DNA from: DATJHM01 sp035493895
GTDB lineage: Bacteria; Chloroflexota; Ktedonobacteria; Ktedonobacterales; Ktedonobacteraceae
Direction of reading: 5' to 3'
Assembly: GCA_035493895.1 (NCBI GenBank)
Contig: DATJHM010000262.1
Coordinates: 1-34,385 of the forward strand
Length of the DNA stretch: 34,385 bases
The position numbers were made by a program, and so were the translations under genes. The notes beneath the pieces were generated by a model. That model ran no database searches and was not told the origin of the DNA. It saw nothing but the letters and a program-made list of their open reading frames with translations. Positions 7,178 to 15,344 of this stretch are shown here, in pieces. The stretch's first letter is position 1, and each line of letters starts with the position of its first letter.

Positions 7178-7311
7178 ATTCAAAAGCGAAAATTATGGCA
7201 GATTGCTGCTAATATAAGGATGTATAGCACAGTATTAGTATTTCTGTATATCTTTTTCATAAAATAGAGGACATATGTTCTTTTTGTAAAAGTGTATTCT
7301 GTATCTTTTAC

Positions 7312-7340
7312 TTGACATAAAGATTCTCCCCGGCTATAAT
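7312..7340 (+). promoter_or_regulatory. Promoter of the sugar-uptake operon (SBP1)
   Basis: TTGACA (7312-7317) and TATAAT (7335-7340) are perfect consensus hexamers with a 17-bp spacer. Such a strong core promoter is expected to be held down by a repressor. Confidence 0.85.
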
Positions 7341-7348
7341 CAAAAGTA

Positions 7349-7368
7349 AATGATCAAGGTTGATTGCA
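7349..7368 (+). promoter_or_regulatory. GATCA-box operator of the SBP1 operon
   Basis: AATGATCAAGGTTGATTGCA begins 8 bp after the -10 element. The GATCA plus TTGATT arrangement matches the sites at SBP2, gfo1 and deoR. Further GATCGATC repeats follow at 7375-7396. Confidence 0.55.
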
Positions 7369-7455
7369 TACATCTGATCGATGGAGATCGATCGATCTGC
7401 AACGATGAATATAGTTACCTTAATCATAAGGTATGTAGAAGGAGAGAGGATCGTA

Positions 7456-8715
7456 ATGAAAAAACTCCTTTTCCTGTGCAGTTTTATCGTATTACTGCCC
7501 CTGGCACTCTCTGCTTGTGGAGCAGATGCATCATCAAGTCAGAATCAGCCGATCACCCTCAGATATGCAATCTGGAATCAGCTCCAGGTTCCGGCCATGA
7601 AACAGATGGCCGCGGCATTTGAAAAGACCCATCCGAACATTACTATCAACGTTGAGCTCACGCCCTTTGCCCAATATTTTACCAAGCTCCAGACGGCGGC
7701 GACTGGAGGAAGCGCCCCTGATGTCTTCTGGATGAACGGCCCTAATTTCGTCACCTATGCATCAAACGGCATTCTGATGCCATTTGACGACCAGATCACA
7801 TCCAAAAACGTCAATTTAAGCGACTATCCCTCCTCACTCGTTTCGCTCTATACGTACAATGGCAAGCATTATGCTCTGCCAAAGGACTTCGACACCATCG
7901 GGCTCTGGTACAATAAAGCGCTCTTTGACGCAGCCGGGGTCAAATATCCCGATGCGACCTGGGATTGGAATACGTTGACGCAGACGGCGAAGAAATTAAC
8001 GAATCCCGCCAAGGGCGTCTGGGGCATTGCCGCTCCAATGGTGGACCAGGAGGGATTTTATAACACTATTCCGCAAAATGGTGGTTACGTGCTTTCGCCC
8101 GACAAAAAGGCCTCCGGTTTTGCTGATCCCGCCTCGGTTGAGGGTCTCCAGTTCTGGACAAACCTGATTCAGGACAAATCATCGCCCACCCTCGCGCAAA
8201 TGACCGATACGCCCGCCCTGAGCTTATTTGAGTCCGGCAAGGTTGCCATGATGTATGGTGGTTCCTGGGATGCGCTCGAGTTCCAGCAAAACGACTACAC
8301 GAAGAACAAGGTCGATGTGGCCGTAATGCCGAAAGGCAAAACCCGTGCCACTGTGATTCATGGTCAGGGGATTGCGGTCTATGCGAACACAAAATATCCC
8401 ACCCAGGCCATGGAATTTGCGGACTATCTGGGCTCGCAGGCGGCGGCTGACATCCTCGGGCAAACGGGTACTGTGATCCCCGCCTACAATGGGACACAAA
8501 CGGCCTGGATCAAAGCCTATCCCCAGTTTCACTTGCAATATTTCCTGGATGAACTGGCCTATGCCGTCCCCTATCCCACCTCCAAGAACACGCCCGCATG
8601 GCAAGACGTGCAAAACAAAGTCCTGACCCAGGTCTGGCAGGGTCAGTTAACCCCGGCTGCTGGCGGCAAAGAAATCGCTACGCAAATGAATCAGATCCTG
8701 AGCAAAGAACAATAG
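7456..8715 (+). CDS. Sugar ABC transporter substrate-binding lipoprotein (SBP1)
   Basis: A 419-residue family-1 extracellular solute-binding protein that captures a sugar outside the membrane and delivers it to the two permeases encoded next. The start at 7456 follows GGAGAGAGGATCGTA and gives a classical lipoprotein signal: MKKLLFLC, hydrophobic core, lipobox LSAC with Cys21. The mature part contains family features such as APDVFWMNGPNF and FESGKVAMMYGGSW. It is the first gene of a rightward series ending with the amidase at 17589. A hairpin follows at 8730-8759, then the permease, the usual layout for making more binding protein than permease. A close paralogue lies at 19151-20407. Whether the ligand is an amino sugar is inferred from the NagA and ROK genes downstream. 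Confidence 0.92.
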   Translation: MKKLLFLCSFIVLLPLALSACGADASSSQNQPITLRYAIWNQLQVPAMKQMAAAFEKTHPNITINVELTPFAQYFTKLQTAATGGSAPDVFWMNGPNFVTYASNGILMPFDDQITSKNVNLSDYPSSLVSLYTYNGKHYALPKDFDTIGLWYNKALFDAAGVKYPDATWDWNTLTQTAKKLTNPAKGVWGIAAPMVDQEGFYNTIPQNGGYVLSPDKKASGFADPASVEGLQFWTNLIQDKSSPTLAQMTDTPALSLFESGKVAMMYGGSWDALEFQQNDYTKNKVDVAVMPKGKTRATVIHGQGIAVYANTKYPTQAMEFADYLGSQAAADILGQTGTVIPAYNGTQTAWIKAYPQFHLQYFLDELAYAVPYPTSKNTPAWQDVQNKVLTQVWQGQLTPAAGGKEIATQMNQILSKEQ

Positions 8716-8729
8716 CACACTGATTGTAC

Positions 8730-8759
8730 GGGTGGTTCGCCAGTTCGGACGAGCCACCC
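8730..8759 (+). terminator. Intercistronic hairpin between SBP1 and the first permease
   Basis: GGGTGGTTCG (8730-8739) pairs with CGAGCCACCC (8750-8759) with one G-U pair and a 10-nt loop. No T-run follows. It probably protects the SBP mRNA 3' end or terminates partially. A related hairpin follows the paralogous SBP2. Confidence 0.55.
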
Positions 8760-8790
8760 CTAGTTACTTCATTGACTGAGGGAGGGCTCG

Positions 8791-9747
8791 TTGGAAACAG
8801 TACAAATGGACATTGCTGAAAAACGCAAGCTCACGGCCTCTTCGCAGAAGAAATCTGGCAAGCTGCGAGGTATCGCACGCAAAGACCTCTTCTGGGGCTA
8901 CCTGATGATCGCTCCGCTTATGCTGGGATTACTGATCTTCTACATCTGGCCGGTCTTTCAGACGTTCTATTTTAGCTTTACCAGTTGGGGTCCCTTTGGC
9001 AACTACCAATGGACTGGCCTCGTCAACTATCAGCACTTGCTGAGTGATCCCACGCTGGGACAGGCGCTACGCAATACGTTCATCTTTACCGTCCTTTCCG
9101 TCGCAGGCAGCATGGTCGTCTCCCTGTTCGTGGCGACGCTCCTCAATCGCAAAATTCGCGGCCTGGTTGTCTATCGCACGATCTACTTCCTCCCCACCGT
9201 CACGATGCCCGCCGCCATCGCGATTGTCTGGCAGTGGCTCTACAACGGTGATTATGGACTCATTAATTACTTTCTGAGCCTGTTCTCTCTTCATGGTCCC
9301 CGCTGGCTCACTGATCCCAATATCGCACTTTACTCGATTACGCTGATTGCCATCTGGGGCTCTATTGGCAATAATATGATTCTATTTTTGGCTGGCCTGC
9401 AAAGCATTCCTTCTGTCTACTACGAGGCAGCCTCTCTCGATGGCGCTGGCCCGGCTCACAAATTCTTCCGGGTAACGCTTCCACTCCTGAGCCCGACCAT
9501 CTTTTTTGTCACCGTCACTTCTCTCATCAGCGCCTTCCAGGTTTTCGATCTGATCTATCTCCTGTTTGGGACAAGCGATGTGGTGATTAATTCGACCCAG
9601 ACGGTGGTCTATCTCTTCTATAAGAGTGCTTTTGTGGATAATGACAAGGGGTATGCCGCTGGCATTGCGATGTTCTTGTTTGTCATTATCTTGATTGTCA
9701 CGATTATTCAGTTGCAATTACAGAAACGGTGGGTGCATTATGCCTAA
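8791..9747 (+). CDS. Sugar ABC transporter permease, MalF/UgpA type
   Basis: A 318-residue inner-membrane permease with about six transmembrane helices; the first is near residues 35-60 (LFWGYLMIAPLMLGLLIFYI). The cytoplasmic EAA loop EAASLDGAGPAHKFFRVTLP contacts the ATPase. The start is TTG at 8791, directly preceded by GGAGGG; an in-frame ATG at 8806 is the alternative. It overlaps the next permease by 8 bp, so the two are translationally coupled. It forms the heterodimeric channel with that protein. No ATP-binding subunit gene is present in the window, so a shared multi-sugar ATPase (MsiK-like) encoded elsewhere is inferred. Confidence 0.92.
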   Translation: METVQMDIAEKRKLTASSQKKSGKLRGIARKDLFWGYLMIAPLMLGLLIFYIWPVFQTFYFSFTSWGPFGNYQWTGLVNYQHLLSDPTLGQALRNTFIFTVLSVAGSMVVSLFVATLLNRKIRGLVVYRTIYFLPTVTMPAAIAIVWQWLYNGDYGLINYFLSLFSLHGPRWLTDPNIALYSITLIAIWGSIGNNMILFLAGLQSIPSVYYEAASLDGAGPAHKFFRVTLPLLSPTIFFVTVTSLISAFQVFDLIYLLFGTSDVVINSTQTVVYLFYKSAFVDNDKGYAAGIAMFLFVIILIVTIIQLQLQKRWVHYA

Positions 9748-10600
9748 AAGCCTTGAGATCACGGTGCAAGCAACCAGGCGTTCGAAACTACTGGGTTCTG
9801 TCCTGACACATGCGATCTTGATTATCGGCGGGATTGTCTTTATCGTCCCTTTTATGTGGATGATTCTGACCTCCTTCAAAAGTTTGAGCGAGTCGATGCT
9901 GGTGCCACCGGTTATTTTTCCGGCGATTCTGCACTGGAGCAATTACGCCTCTGCCCTGACCACGCTACCCTTTGTACAGTTTTATGAAAATACGGTGCTG
10001 ATGACGATTGGGCGCACGGTTGGACAGCTCGTTTTTTGCTCGCTTGCGGCGTACGCATTTGCGCGCATTGAATTTCCCGGACGCAACTTGCTCTTTCTGC
10101 TGACGCTCTCTGTGCTGATGATTCCCAGTTATGTGTTTTTGTTGCCACAATATATGATCATGAAAAATCTGGGCTGGCTCAATTCAGTACAGGCCCTGAT
10201 TGTGCCCGGCTTATTTAGCTCTTTCGGCACATTTCTCCTGCGCCAGTACTTTATGTCGTTGCCTCTGGAACTGGATGAAGCGGCCAAAATCGATGGGGCC
10301 AATCATTTGCAGATCTACTGGCATGTCATCTTGCCTCTGGTCAAGCCTGCCTTGATTGCATTGGCCATCTTTACGATCCTCTGGTCCTGGAACGATCTGA
10401 TGTGGCCGCTGGTCGTGAATAGCTCATCGGATAAAATGACCTTGTCAGTAGGATTGGCAACGCTTCAGGGCGAGTACTTCACCAATTTTCCCGTCCTGAT
10501 GGCTGGCGCGGTGTTAGCGACCTGGCCAATGCTGCTGATGTTCATATGCTTACAACGGTACTTTGTCGAGGGCATTGCCTTAACGGGCAGCAAGGGATAA
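9740..10600 (+). CDS. Sugar ABC transporter permease, MalG/UgpE type
   Basis: A 286-residue partner permease with six predicted membrane helices, starting with a short basic N-terminus and a helix HAILIIGGIVFIVPFMWMIL. The EAA loop DEAAKIDGANHLQIYWHVIL lies in the C-terminal half, as in MalG-type subunits. The ATG at 9740, inside the end of the preceding gene and preceded by GGTGGG, is preferred; the frame upstream of it only overlaps the first permease. Together with the preceding permease and SBP1 it makes a carbohydrate-uptake (CUT1-type) importer. Confidence 0.92.
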   Translation: MPKSLEITVQATRRSKLLGSVLTHAILIIGGIVFIVPFMWMILTSFKSLSESMLVPPVIFPAILHWSNYASALTTLPFVQFYENTVLMTIGRTVGQLVFCSLAAYAFARIEFPGRNLLFLLTLSVLMIPSYVFLLPQYMIMKNLGWLNSVQALIVPGLFSSFGTFLLRQYFMSLPLELDEAAKIDGANHLQIYWHVILPLVKPALIALAIFTILWSWNDLMWPLVVNSSSDKMTLSVGLATLQGEYFTNFPVLMAGAVLATWPMLLMFICLQRYFVEGIALTGSKG

Positions 10601-10688
10601 GGATCTTTGCCTCTATTCTCTTGCGCTGTCCTCCATCAACATATGGATTCATGGTGGTGAATCTTTTTTGGAAAGGTTTTCGATACAC

Positions 10689-11927
10689 ATGGCAATCACA
10701 CTCCTCATTATCGGCGCTGGCAGCCGGGGCAAAACGTATGCCTCCTATGCGGTTGAACATCCTGACTTAGCGATTGTCGTGGGAGTGGCAGAACCACGCG
10801 AGTTCTTTCGCACACGTATGGCCGAGAAACATGAGATTCCGCCTGAACAGGTGGCCACTGATTGGCGCGAACTGGCGGCGCGGCCAAAATTCGCGGATGC
10901 GGTCGTCATTGCCACACAGGACAAAATGCATCTGGAGCCCGCCATCGCATTTGCGGAGAAGGGCTACGATATTCTCTTAGAAAAGCCTCTGGCTCCCGAT
11001 CCAGAGAGCTGTCAGCAGATTGTCACTGCGGCGGAGAAGAGCGGCGGCATTTTTGCGGTCGGACATGTCATGCGCTATACCAATTACACGCAACGCGTAA
11101 AAGAACTCGTCTCCTCCAACTTGATCGGTGACATTGTCAGCATTCAACATCTGGAGCCGGTGGGCTACTGGCACTATGCGCACTCGTTTATACGCGGGAA
11201 CTGGCATAATGAAGCCGCATCGTCGTTTATGCTGCTGGCAAAATCGTGCCATGATCTGGACTGGCTCCGCTATATCATGGGGCGTCCCTGCGTCCAGGTC
11301 TCGTCATTTGGATCATTACAGCATTTTCGCAAGGAAAACAAACCGGTCGAGGCTGGCGAGGCGAAACGTTGCCTGGATTGCGCCTATGAGTCCCGGTGTG
11401 CTTATTCCGCCAAAAGGTTTTATATGAATCGGTTGAATGAGGAGAGACCAGGCTGGCCATTGGATGTGATCACGACAAACTTTACGCGCAAAGGGGTAGA
11501 AGAGGCTCTCCGCGACGGCCCGTATGGAGTCTGCGTCTACGAAAATGATAATGATGTTGTCGATCATCAGGTCGTGAATTTGCTCTATGATAATGGGGCG
11601 ACCGCATCGTTTACGATGATTGGCACGAGCGAGATAAGAGATCGCGAAACGATCATATTTGGCACACGTGGCGAATTGCGCGGCAATGGTGAGAAGATTG
11701 TCCACTATGACTTCTTGACAGGCAAGACGGAGGAGATTATCGTTGAGAAACCAGCGAGCGGACATGGTGGCGGAGATTACGGTCTGATGTCTCACTTTGT
11801 GGAGGCGGTGGCAAAGCGTGATCCGAGCTTGATCCTCTCGGGGCCTGATGAGTCCCTGGAGACCCATCTCACCGTCTTTGCGGCTGAGCGTGCCCGGCGC
11901 GAAAATCGGGTCGTACAGGTACGGTAG
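10689..11927 (+). CDS. Gfo/Idh/MocA-family oxidoreductase 2
   Basis: A 412-residue NAD(P)-dependent sugar oxidoreductase. The Rossmann start is ITLLIIGAGSRG (residues 3-14), EKP is at 98-100, and the catalytic-type region AKSCHDLDW has Lys185 and His188. The cysteine module KRCLDCAYESRC has Cys228, 231 and 237, with Cys282 following after a long insertion (CVYENDNDVVDH). The ATG at 10689 is chosen for its match to the Rossmann strand and GGAAAGG about 12 bp upstream. It sits between the permeases and the ROK kinase in the uptake series, so it probably acts on the imported sugar or a derivative inside the cell. The family also contains NAD-dependent glycosidases (GH109), so hydrolysis by a transient redox step is possible. 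Reaction unknown. Confidence 0.9.
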   Translation: MAITLLIIGAGSRGKTYASYAVEHPDLAIVVGVAEPREFFRTRMAEKHEIPPEQVATDWRELAARPKFADAVVIATQDKMHLEPAIAFAEKGYDILLEKPLAPDPESCQQIVTAAEKSGGIFAVGHVMRYTNYTQRVKELVSSNLIGDIVSIQHLEPVGYWHYAHSFIRGNWHNEAASSFMLLAKSCHDLDWLRYIMGRPCVQVSSFGSLQHFRKENKPVEAGEAKRCLDCAYESRCAYSAKRFYMNRLNEERPGWPLDVITTNFTRKGVEEALRDGPYGVCVYENDNDVVDHQVVNLLYDNGATASFTMIGTSEIRDRETIIFGTRGELRGNGEKIVHYDFLTGKTEEIIVEKPASGHGGGDYGLMSHFVEAVAKRDPSLILSGPDESLETHLTVFAAERARRENRVVQVR

Positions 11928-11954
11928 CAAGAAAAATCGTAAGAGCAGGTGAAT

Positions 11955-12977
11955 ATGCAAACACAATCTTCCGCTATTACCCATGATCCTGGAGCACTGG
12001 TTGTCGGGGTTGACGTGGGAGGGACAAAAATTGCGGCGGGCGTGGTCGATTCTCAGGGGCAGGTCTACGGACGGGTACAACTTCCCACCGATGCCAGCCA
12101 GCCTGAGATGACCTTGCATGCCATTGAGAGCGCCGTGACTGGCGCGATTCAGGCTGCCGGGGTGAATGCCGCTCTCATTCGTGGAGTAGGTCTGGGCATT
12201 CCAGGCAAGGTCGATGTGGAACATGGTATTAGCCTGCTCGCAGTCAATCTGGGCTGGCAAAATATGCCCGTCAAAAGTCGGCTGGAAGAGGCTTTAGGCT
12301 TGCCTTGCAAGGTCGAGAATGACGTCAGTGCGGCTACGCTCGGCGAAAGTCTGTATGGAGTAGGCCAGGGAGCGACAAACCTGGTCTACCTGATTCTGGG
12401 GACCGGGATCGCCGCCCGGGTAATCGTCGCCGGGCAGCTCCATCGCGGAACGCATGGGCTGGCCGGAGAGATCGGGCATACAATTTTTGTGCCGGACGGA
12501 CCACTATGTCGCTGTGGGGCGCGCGGCTGCTTAGAAGCGTTAGCGGCGGGCCCGGCGCTGGCCCGACGTGCCCAGGAGGCGATACGCTCTGGATCTCCGT
12601 CTCAGCTACAGGACGTGCTCGCCCAGCAAACGCGTCTTACCACGGAACAGGTGTGCAAAGCAGCTGACCAGGGCGATCGTCTGGCAGTACAGGTGCTAAC
12701 TGAGGCGGCGAACCATATCACGCAGGCCATTTATCTGCTCTCCATGGCCTTTGATCCGCAACTATTTGTATTAGGGGGAGGATTGGTGCAGGCAGAGACA
12801 CTGGTCAATGCGATTCAGACGAGCGTCGCGCGCAAAGCTGAGCAGTCGCCGCTGTTCCGGGAAATCTATAGCGCGCAATTCGTCCGCCTGACGGGTTTGA
12901 AGCAGGATGCCGGGATTCTGGGCGCGGCGGCCCTGGTTGCCGCACCTGACATGCAGCAAGACAGGTTTGAACGATGA
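11955..12977 (+). CDS. ROK-family sugar kinase
   Basis: A 340-residue ROK protein (repressor, ORF, kinase family) without the N-terminal DNA-binding domain, hence a kinase rather than a repressor. The phosphate loop VGVDVGGTKIAAGVV is at about 17-31, the catalytic base is Asp123 in the END motif, and the substrate/zinc region GEIGHTIF then CRCGARGCLEA has Glu172, His175 and Cys185, 187 and 192. Such enzymes phosphorylate glucose, ManNAc or GlcNAc at O6. The ATG at 11955 has AGCAGG at good spacing; a GTG at 11949 is an alternative. The stop overlaps the nagA start by 4 bp (ATGA), showing tight coupling and suggesting that it makes the 6-phosphate substrate for NagA. That substrate is inferred. 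Confidence 0.88.
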   Translation: MQTQSSAITHDPGALVVGVDVGGTKIAAGVVDSQGQVYGRVQLPTDASQPEMTLHAIESAVTGAIQAAGVNAALIRGVGLGIPGKVDVEHGISLLAVNLGWQNMPVKSRLEEALGLPCKVENDVSAATLGESLYGVGQGATNLVYLILGTGIAARVIVAGQLHRGTHGLAGEIGHTIFVPDGPLCRCGARGCLEALAAGPALARRAQEAIRSGSPSQLQDVLAQQTRLTTEQVCKAADQGDRLAVQVLTEAANHITQAIYLLSMAFDPQLFVLGGGLVQAETLVNAIQTSVARKAEQSPLFREIYSAQFVRLTGLKQDAGILGAAALVAAPDMQQDRFER

Positions 12978-14146
12978 AGACACTTGCAATAAAAAACGCT
13001 CGCGTCGTTATCCCTCATCAGATAATGGAGGAAGCAAGCATTATCGTGAGGGGAGAACGTATCGCGGAAATCCGCACAGATAACACCAGTCCGGCAGAGG
13101 CTGAGACGCTTGATGCCAGCGGATGTACGGTCGTGCCGGGCTTTATTGACATTCATGTCCATGGGAGCGCCGGTTACGATACGATGGATGCAACCCCTCA
13201 GGCGTTGCGTGGCATGGCGGAGTTTCTTGCCGCGCATGGCGTCACCAGTTTCCTCCCAACTACAGTCACCGCCGCGAAAACGGCGCTGCTGGCAGCGATT
13301 GCGAACGCCGCACAATACCAGCACAACGGCCAGGGGGGAGCGCGCATTCTTGGCGTCCATCTGGAAGGACCGTATTTGAGCACGGTTCATCCCGGTGCGC
13401 AGCCGGTGCAACATATTCGGCCTGCCAGTCTGGACGAATATACGCAGCTTTTCGCTTCAGGCAACGTGCGCTTGATCAGCCTGGCCCCTGAAATCCCTGA
13501 GAGCCTGCCTTTGATCGAATACGCTCGTGCGCGGGGTGCCGTGGTGGCGGTTGGACACTCGGCAGCTTCTTATGAAGAGGTGATGGAGGCGGTCAAACGA
13601 GGTCTGACGCAGGCCTGTCACACGTTTAACGGCATGACCGGCCTGCATCATCGTACGCCAGGAACGGTGGGAGCCGTGCTGAGTTGTGACGAGATTTACG
13701 CGCAGGTGATCGTTGATCTGATCCATCTCCATCCCGCCGTGGTCAAACTGCTCGTCAGGGCGAAGGGGGTCGAGCGTACGATCCTGATTACCGATGCGAT
13801 ACGAGCAACCGGGCTGCCAGAGGGGATCTATGATCTGGGAGGTCAGAGCGTCACGGTCAAGCAAGGTATGGTCTATCTGACGCATGGCAATAGCCTCGCT
13901 GGCAGTACGCTGACGATGGATCAGGCCCTGCGCAATGTGATGGGCGCGACGAACCTGCCCCTGCTTGAGGCTCTGCCGATGGCGACCAGTGTTCCAGCGC
14001 GATCATTGGGCCTGGATGCGGAGCTCGGTGCGATCTTGCCTGGCTATTGCGCCGACCTTGTCCTCCTGGATCAGAATTTGCACGTGTGCGCAACGATCGT
14101 CCAGGGCAACGTCGTTTACCAGACGACAGAACTCTTGACACGATAA
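12974..14146 (+). CDS. nagA: N-acetylglucosamine-6-phosphate deacetylase
   Basis: A 390-residue amidohydrolase that removes acetate from GlcNAc-6-phosphate to give glucosamine-6-phosphate in amino-sugar breakdown. Visible active-site elements are HVHG with His61 and His63, the metal ligand Glu131 in HLEGPY, His195 (VAVGHS), His216 (CHTFNGM) and the catalytic Asp274 (ITDAIRATG). The C-terminal LAGSTLTMDQALRNV and GSIxPGxxADLVLLD-like regions are typical. It starts within the ROK stop codon (4-bp overlap). It carries the HxH motif, unlike the second NagA at 21022, so the two may differ in metal use. No glucosamine-6-P deaminase gene (nagB) is in the window. Confidence 0.9.
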   Translation: MKTLAIKNARVVIPHQIMEEASIIVRGERIAEIRTDNTSPAEAETLDASGCTVVPGFIDIHVHGSAGYDTMDATPQALRGMAEFLAAHGVTSFLPTTVTAAKTALLAAIANAAQYQHNGQGGARILGVHLEGPYLSTVHPGAQPVQHIRPASLDEYTQLFASGNVRLISLAPEIPESLPLIEYARARGAVVAVGHSAASYEEVMEAVKRGLTQACHTFNGMTGLHHRTPGTVGAVLSCDEIYAQVIVDLIHLHPAVVKLLVRAKGVERTILITDAIRATGLPEGIYDLGGQSVTVKQGMVYLTHGNSLAGSTLTMDQALRNVMGATNLPLLEALPMATSVPARSLGLDAELGAILPGYCADLVLLDQNLHVCATIVQGNVVYQTTELLTR

Positions 14147-14160
14147 ACAGAAGATACCAC

Positions 14161-14178
14161 CTCCAGTTGAGACTGGAG
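14161..14178 (+). terminator. Small intercistronic hairpin after nagA
   Basis: CTCCAGT and ACTGGAG pair around a TGAG loop, 15 bp after the nagA stop. No T-run follows, so it is more likely an mRNA processing or stability element than a terminator. Confidence 0.4.
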
Positions 14179-14229
14179 CAGACATATGGATCTTCATTGA
14201 TACAAAGAATTTTTACAAGGAATTTTTAC

Positions 14230-15252
14230 ATGGCAAATCGCAACTTTTCATTACAGGAGTATTTTCTCCAGCGTGGCTACCAGACAACGCCCGAACTGGC
14301 CTTTCGCGGCGGGAATGTTGAAAACTGGCAAGGCGAACTGAAGGAGAAAGTTCTTCAACTGCTGGGAGATTTCCCGGCCCCGGTGGACCCGAACCCGGAA
14401 ATCATCTGGCGGATAGAAGAAGATGGTCTGATCAAAGAAAAAGTTGTATTTGACACGGAACAACATATGTCCGTCCCGGCTATCGTCGTACGAAGAGCAG
14501 ATCTGGACCCCACGCAAAAACACAAAGGGCTCCTGTGTATTCACGGACATGGACCATTTGGCAAGCTTTCCGTAGCAGGTGTAGGCATCTCGAGCGAACA
14601 CCAGAAGGTTATCGAGCAATTCAATTATGACTACGGGGCACAGTTTGCGCGAGAGGGATATATCACGATCAGTCCCGATCTCAGGAACTTTGGCGAACGC
14701 GGCGTCCATGCAGAGTACCCCGGAAGAGATAGCTGTAACGTGCATTTCATACGCGGTCTTTTACTGGGGATCAACCTCATGACCTTAAATATCTGGGACA
14801 TGATGAGAACGATCGACTATCTTATCAGTCGGGACGATGTCGATCCTGAACGCATCGGGTGCATTGGCCTGTCGCTTGGAGGAACAACTACGTTACATGT
14901 CGCCGCATTGGATACGCGCATTAAGGCCGCTGGCATCTTCAGCGCTTTAACCACCTATGAGGAATACGCGATCAAAATGGCAAACTTCTGCGGCTCTCAG
15001 TTTATTCCAGGGATGTATCAGGTCGCCGATCTGGCCGATATCGCTGGCTTAATTGCACCACGTCCTCTCTTTATCTCAAACGGTGTCTTCGACGATGGCT
15101 TCCCGATTGAGGCTTCTCTCACCGCCCACGAGCATCTCACAGAAATCTATACAAGTGCTGGTGTTCCCGACAGACTGACCATCGACGTATTCAATGGAGG
15201 ACACGTTTTTGGTGGCGGAAAAGCATTTTCTTTCCTCGAATCGTGGTTATAG
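14230..15252 (+). CDS. Alpha/beta hydrolase (dienelactone hydrolase / acetyl-xylan-esterase-like)
   Basis: A 340-residue serine hydrolase. The family features are the oxyanion region HGHGPFGK (106-113), the nucleophile elbow GLSLGG with Ser215, an acidic residue in NGVFDDGFP (Asp288 or 289) and His325 in NGGHVFGGG. No signal peptide is present, so it is cytoplasmic. It resembles the Abhydrolase_7 / acetyl-esterase group often found in carbohydrate operons, where it removes ester groups from sugars. The ATG at 14230 is chosen because AAGG lies about 10 bp upstream and the preceding in-frame region overlaps nagA. It follows nagA by 83 bp with a small hairpin between. Substrate unknown; de-esterification of the imported sugar is inference. 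Confidence 0.8.
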   Translation: MANRNFSLQEYFLQRGYQTTPELAFRGGNVENWQGELKEKVLQLLGDFPAPVDPNPEIIWRIEEDGLIKEKVVFDTEQHMSVPAIVVRRADLDPTQKHKGLLCIHGHGPFGKLSVAGVGISSEHQKVIEQFNYDYGAQFAREGYITISPDLRNFGERGVHAEYPGRDSCNVHFIRGLLLGINLMTLNIWDMMRTIDYLISRDDVDPERIGCIGLSLGGTTTLHVAALDTRIKAAGIFSALTTYEEYAIKMANFCGSQFIPGMYQVADLADIAGLIAPRPLFISNGVFDDGFPIEASLTAHEHLTEIYTSAGVPDRLTIDVFNGGHVFGGGKAFSFLESWL

Positions 15253-15344
15253 ATCTTCCTCATCTCCCAGGCAGGAATAATTCCGTTTCCCTGGAGATAA
15301 ACACGTCGCTGGATCGATTTATTTGCATGAAGGAGCAAAAAAGC

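Larger units (their letters stand above)
6673..7455. other. Divergent control region between gfo1 and the SBP1 operon
   Basis: About 780 bp, AT-rich, with no gene. It holds the gfo1 promoter and boxes, an inverted repeat TGAAACGT/ACGTTTCA (6979-7010), a palindrome at 7161-7177, and the SBP1 promoter with its box. The size suggests control by more than one regulator. Confidence 0.55.

Noticed and set aside
11316..12260. A 314-residue leftward open frame opposite gfo2 and the ROK gene
   Set aside because: It spans two genes with strong family motifs on the + strand, crosses their junction and has no recognisable domain.
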